Shown here one piece after another: positions 61,454 to 64,000 of a stretch of 64,000 nt of DNA. This DNA is from Gemmatimonadota bacterium (GTDB lineage: Bacteria > Gemmatimonadota > Gemmatimonadetes > Gemmatimonadales > GWC2-71-9). The stretch lies in the NCBI GenBank assembly GCA_040388535.1, contig JAZKBR010000003.1, forward strand, positions 1 through 64,000. The letters run 5' to 3'. The notes below the pieces were generated by a model that searched no databases, was not told the DNA's origin, and saw only the letters and a list, made by a program, of their open reading frames with translations. A program made the translations under genes and the position numbers. Numbering within the stretch: the first letter of the stretch is position 1; every line of letters starts with the position of its first letter.

Positions 61454-61888
61454 CTAGCCGATCGCGAGCGTCCCCGCCCCGGCGTCGTAGGTCGCAGCGA
61501 ACTTCGCGAGTCCGCTGGTCTTCTGCCCCCCGGTCCAGCTCCCCGACCCGGCGAAGGTGGCCCCGTGCCCGCTGCAGTAGAACGAACTCCCGTTCACGCT
61601 TACGGTGACACCGCGGTGCGGACAGACCAGCGAGAGCGCGAGGTAGCTCGTCTCGCCGGTCCGGCTCACCGCGATCGGCGTCCCGCTTCGGGAGCCATTG
61701 TCGACCAGGGCGATTCCCCCGACGGTGGCGAGTGCGGGGTAATCGGCGAGCCGTACGGTGAATTTCGTGATGGCGGGCGTCGTCGGCAGCGAGGCCCCGC
61801 ACGCGGCGAGGCCGGCCGCCCCCATCGCCAGCAGCGTCTGCCCGAGGAAGGCGCGCCGGTCGATGCCGGTACAGCCATCGCAGGGCAC
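61454..61888 (-). CDS. Tat-exported Rieske 2Fe-2S lipoprotein
   Basis: A 144-residue protein. The N-terminus has a twin-arginine motif (DRRAFLGQTLLAMGAAGLAAC) ending in a lipobox. The Rieske cluster is bound by CPHRG and CSGHG (2 Cys, 2 His). Without catalytic or cytochrome partners nearby, it is probably a soluble/anchored electron carrier. The GTG start at 61888 has GGGAG 8 nt upstream and lies two bases after the previous Rieske gene. Confidence 0.88.
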   Translation of the reverse strand: MPCDGCTGIDRRAFLGQTLLAMGAAGLAACGASLPTTPAITKFTVRLADYPALATVGGIALVDNGSRSGTPIAVSRTGETSYLALSLVCPHRGVTVSVNGSSFYCSGHGATFAGSGSWTGGQKTSGLAKFAATYDAGAGTLAIG

Positions 61889-61890
61889 AC

Positions 61891-62430
61891 TTACGCTCCC
61901 TTGGACAGCAGCACCACCGACGCGCTCCACCCCGAGGGATCCTTGTCGTTCTTGTGCATTGCCTCGACGTTCACGACGATCTCGTCTCCCTGACGCGCGA
62001 TGCTGAAGCGATCCATGTTGCGCGTCGCGCGCCCCGAGATGAACGTGCCATCGGGCTTGTACTTCGAGTGATGCTTCGGGCACTGGAACTGGCTGTCGCC
62101 CTCGTTCCAGCGTAGCGCAGTGTTCTGGTGCGGGCACGAGAGGTTGAAGGCGTAGATCTCGTTTTGCCAGCGGACGAGAATCACGTCGTTCTCCTTGTCG
62201 ATTTGCACCCCGTCCTTCGCGGGCACGGGATAGCTCGGGTTCTTGCCGACCCAGCGACGCAGGCGCAGAGCGGTTGGTGCGGCGGCCGACAGCCCGGACG
62301 GCATCCCGACCATGATCAGGGCGCCCAGGGTGGCGAGTCCGGCATGCTTCACGAACGCACGACGCCCGGCGAGCGGGCAGTCGTTGCATTCGGGGTGTTC
62401 GTCGTTGGCACGATCATCAGACTGCGACAT
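61891..62430 (-). CDS. Tat-exported Rieske 2Fe-2S protein
   Basis: A 179-residue protein with a short Cys-containing N-terminal region (ECNDCPL), then a twin-arginine signal (GRRAFVKHAGLATLGALIM). The Rieske site is CPHQN and CPKHHSKY. It resembles QcrA-like subunits but lacks a membrane anchor past the signal. The ATG at 62430 has GGAGG 6 nt upstream. It follows the membrane protein gene by 25 bp and directly precedes the second Rieske gene. Confidence 0.88.
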   Translation of the reverse strand: MSQSDDRANDEHPECNDCPLAGRRAFVKHAGLATLGALIMVGMPSGLSAAAPTALRLRRWVGKNPSYPVPAKDGVQIDKENDVILVRWQNEIYAFNLSCPHQNTALRWNEGDSQFQCPKHHSKYKPDGTFISGRATRNMDRFSIARQGDEIVVNVEAMHKNDKDPSGWSASVVLLSKGA

Positions 62431-62455
62431 CGGCACCTCCAGGGTCAGCTTGAAC

Positions 62456-62959
62456 TCAACCGGCATTCACGAGTGCGGCGCCGGCGATCGCGGTACAGGT
62501 CCAGAGAAAGAGCGAGAAGACGGTCGATCGGTGGAGCCGCCGCCAGAGCCAGGGCAGATCCTCGCCACGACGCAGCCGCCGTTCGGTGAGCATCAGGACC
62601 ACTCCATTCAGGAGCAGCAGCGTCACCAGCGTGAGCTTGACGAGAAAGACCGGTGACTTGGCGAAGGTCTCGACATCGGCGGCCGCGAGCGCGAACCCGC
62701 TCGCGAAGAGGAAGACGAGCGCAATCATCACTGGTCGGTGCGTCGAGTGCAGCCGGCGCAGCACGTCATCGCCGGTCTCCTCGCGATGTCGCTTGGCTCG
62801 CAGCGTATCACGATCCGCCGCGATGGCGATTCCGCCCCCGAGCAGCATCGCCACCAGATGCACCGAGGTCACGCCCGTCTCGAGCAGCTTCGAATCGGCG
62901 TAGAGTGCATTCCATGGTGCAAAGAAGTCGGTCAGGGTCGCTATCAGCGTTGCAAGCAT
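62456..62959 (-). CDS. Multi-pass membrane protein
   Basis: A 167-residue protein with about four hydrophobic helices (VHLVAMLLGGGIAIAAD, VMIALVFLFASGFALAAAD, VKLTLVTLLLLNGVVLML, STVFSLFLWTCTAIAGAAL) and two short basic loops. Histidines at helix ends (VHLVA, STHRPV, LHRST) could hold haem, as in cytochrome b-like proteins, but this is unproven. The ATG at 62959 shares one base with the previous stop and has GGAGAG upstream. It probably works with the downstream Rieske proteins. Confidence 0.82.
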   Translation of the reverse strand: MLATLIATLTDFFAPWNALYADSKLLETGVTSVHLVAMLLGGGIAIAADRDTLRAKRHREETGDDVLRRLHSTHRPVMIALVFLFASGFALAAADVETFAKSPVFLVKLTLVTLLLLNGVVLMLTERRLRRGEDLPWLWRRLHRSTVFSLFLWTCTAIAGAALVNAG

Positions 62960-63585
62960 CAATCTCTCCAGAGCCACATCATGACTGTCGAAGCAACCGA
63001 GAGACTCATCGACCCGACGGCGAGTGCGCGGTGCGTGTTGGCGCCGCCGTCGGACTCTCGTGCCGATTCGGCCGAGGCGGCGGTGGCGAGAAAGCCGGCA
63101 TCGGCCACCAGCATCGCGATGCTGTGCACCCAGCGCCGCGTCTTCCCCGTCGGTTCTTTCCGCGATGCCACCAGGTTGTACACCCCGGTCACGGTATTGA
63201 CGGTGAAGAGCACACCGAGGCCGGCGGCGATCGCCGAGTGCGGCCCCTTGAGGCTCGAGCGTTGGTTACCGAGCGTCTGCTCATCCTTCAGCAGCTTCTG
63301 GCCCACGAAATATTCGGCGATGAATACCGGTAACTCGAGGTAGCTGCCGATCTTGTGGACCGTGAGCGAGGTGTGGTAAAGACTGCTGTATTCGATCGCC
63401 TTCCGTCGCGTCGTATCGCCGGATTCGCCGCGCGGTTGCGGTGCGAGACCCGCGCGCGATGCGCCCGCGCAACTACTGCACGCCGGCGCGCTGGTGCGCG
63501 AGAGGGTATCCTGCGTTTGCCCGGACAACGGCGCCGCAATGAGCACGGCGGTGACGAGCAGAGGGGTAAGTCGGTAACCAATCAT
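62959..63585 (-). CDS. Hypothetical exported membrane protein
   Basis: A 208-residue protein: signal peptide (MIGYRLTPLLVTAVLIAAPL), then a CSSC motif (about residue 36) that could be redox-active or bind haem with nearby His, and about four further hydrophobic segments (LPVFIAEYFVGQKLL, SAIAAGLGVLFTVNTVTGVY, VHSIAMLVADAGFLAT, VGSMSLSVASTVMMWL). Several conserved-looking His (LYHTSLTVHKIG). Family unknown. The start overlaps the previous gene by 4 nt. Confidence 0.8.
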   Translation of the reverse strand: MIGYRLTPLLVTAVLIAAPLSGQTQDTLSRTSAPACSSCAGASRAGLAPQPRGESGDTTRRKAIEYSSLYHTSLTVHKIGSYLELPVFIAEYFVGQKLLKDEQTLGNQRSSLKGPHSAIAAGLGVLFTVNTVTGVYNLVASRKEPTGKTRRWVHSIAMLVADAGFLATAASAESARESDGGANTHRALAVGSMSLSVASTVMMWLWRD

Positions 63586-64000
63586 CGGGCAGCTCCGTGC
63601 CGAAGCGGAATACTGGCCCGCAGTGGATGCAGTGACACGGTGAAACGCACTGAATCCTCCGGCCAGCGTAGCAAGACGACACCCGCGGCGGCGACCTGCA
63701 CACGCTGCACACCGGCCGGCAGTTCGATGCGATACCGCTCGGCCGGCACCTGATTGTCGATGATCACCTGGTCCGTGGCGACGGCATACGCCGTAACTCC
63801 GCCTTCGGAATGGAAGGCAATGTCATTCCCCTCCGAGCGCACCAGCTCCACCACGCCGCCACCCTGCGACCGCGTGAACTCCACCCGGAGACTCGGGTGA
63901 GCCGCCACGGCGATCCCTGATGCGGCCGGGCTCCGGCTCACGATGGCGGGCGTGACGGGTGGTGAGGAGCGGATTTCCCGTGCCTGGGGAGCCGCGTCGC
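63582..64000 (-). CDS. Partial gene, hypothetical protein; start lies beyond the window
   Basis: The reading frame stays open to the window's right end, so only the last ~138 residues are visible. They are beta-rich with runs such as HPSLRVEFTRSQGGGVVELV and YRIELPAGVQRVQVAAAGVV, similar in look to FecR or anti-sigma-factor periplasmic parts, but I cannot assign a family. It overlaps the next gene by 4 nt, so it heads or continues the operon running through to the Rieske genes. Confidence 0.7.
   Translation of the reverse strand, partial: DAAPQAREIRSSPPVTPAIVSRSPAASGIAVAAHPSLRVEFTRSQGGGVVELVRSEGNDIAFHSEGGVTAYAVATDQVIIDNQVPAERYRIELPAGVQRVQVAAAGVVLLRWPEDSVRFTVSLHPLRASIPLRHGAAR

Noticed and set aside
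1-64000. tRNA or rRNA genes
   Set aside because: I looked for cloverleaf and GTTCRANNC-type T-loop patterns and for rRNA signatures and found none convincing; a covariance-model scan would be decisive.

Overview
The window is a GC-rich bacterial chromosome segment that is almost fully coding: about 62 genes, most on the minus strand. I see no rRNA, tRNA, CRISPR array, transposase or phage gene. The gene content points to Gemmatimonadota: two ADOP-type FtsX permeases paired with PadR and ArsR repressors, a DUF5916 outer-membrane protein, many secreted peptidases, amidohydrolases and BNR beta-propellers, a reaction-centre-type dihaem cytochrome, and many small lipoproteins. Acidobacteriota would be the alternative. 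This placement is inferred from family content, not from a marker gene.

Layout. 1-14.2 kb: a large VPS10/BNR propeller bracketed by a 53-bp direct repeat and a repeat-rich spacer, a PadR-ADOP pair, a secreted amidohydrolase, an FAD oxidase with an M24 peptidase, a lipoprotein, an S9 peptidase and a dihaem cytochrome c. 14.4-29.9 kb: a hybrid GAF-PAS-PAS histidine kinase, an FMN reductase-DinB pair, an acyl-CoA dehydrogenase, a GNAT, an LTA-synthase-like enzyme with a cupin, a methyltransferase with a lysine-rich N-terminus, a second amidohydrolase, a zinc-ribbon SDR that lacks the usual catalytic Tyr, an HGSNAT-like acyltransferase and a CDP-alcohol phosphotransferase. 29.9-45.4 kb: DUF3224, an LVIVD lipoprotein, DUF305, an ankyrin protein coupled to an ATL protein, a DUF5916 protein behind BlaI/CopY-like boxes, a YCII protein, an ArsR-ADOP pair with a clear promoter and operator, a BNR propeller coupled to a ubiquitin-like protein ending in Gly-Gly, OsmC, and a propeller lipoprotein.

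45.4-51.7 kb is the most interesting block. Four minus-strand genes overlap by 4 nt each: DUF4956 membrane protein, SdiA-regulated-like propeller lipoprotein, a kinase-like domain fused to an Omp85-like barrel, and a metallophosphoesterase lipoprotein. A DUF4142 gene follows. I propose this is a cell-envelope phosphate or phospho-group module; its function is not established by the sequence.

51.8-64 kb: a NirK-like two-domain copper protein, a beta-carbonic anhydrase, a small TonB-C-like protein, an XRE regulator, two tandem NarL-type regulators (the second with a degenerate receiver), a PAS-PAS-GGDEF-EAL protein whose EAL looks inactive, a PAS-like protein with a C-terminal Cys cluster, DUF2007, an esterase, and a run of overlapping genes ending in two Tat-signal Rieske proteins. 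Non-coding signals include long imperfect palindromes, heptanucleotide tandem repeats, hairpin terminators and several operator-like palindromes.
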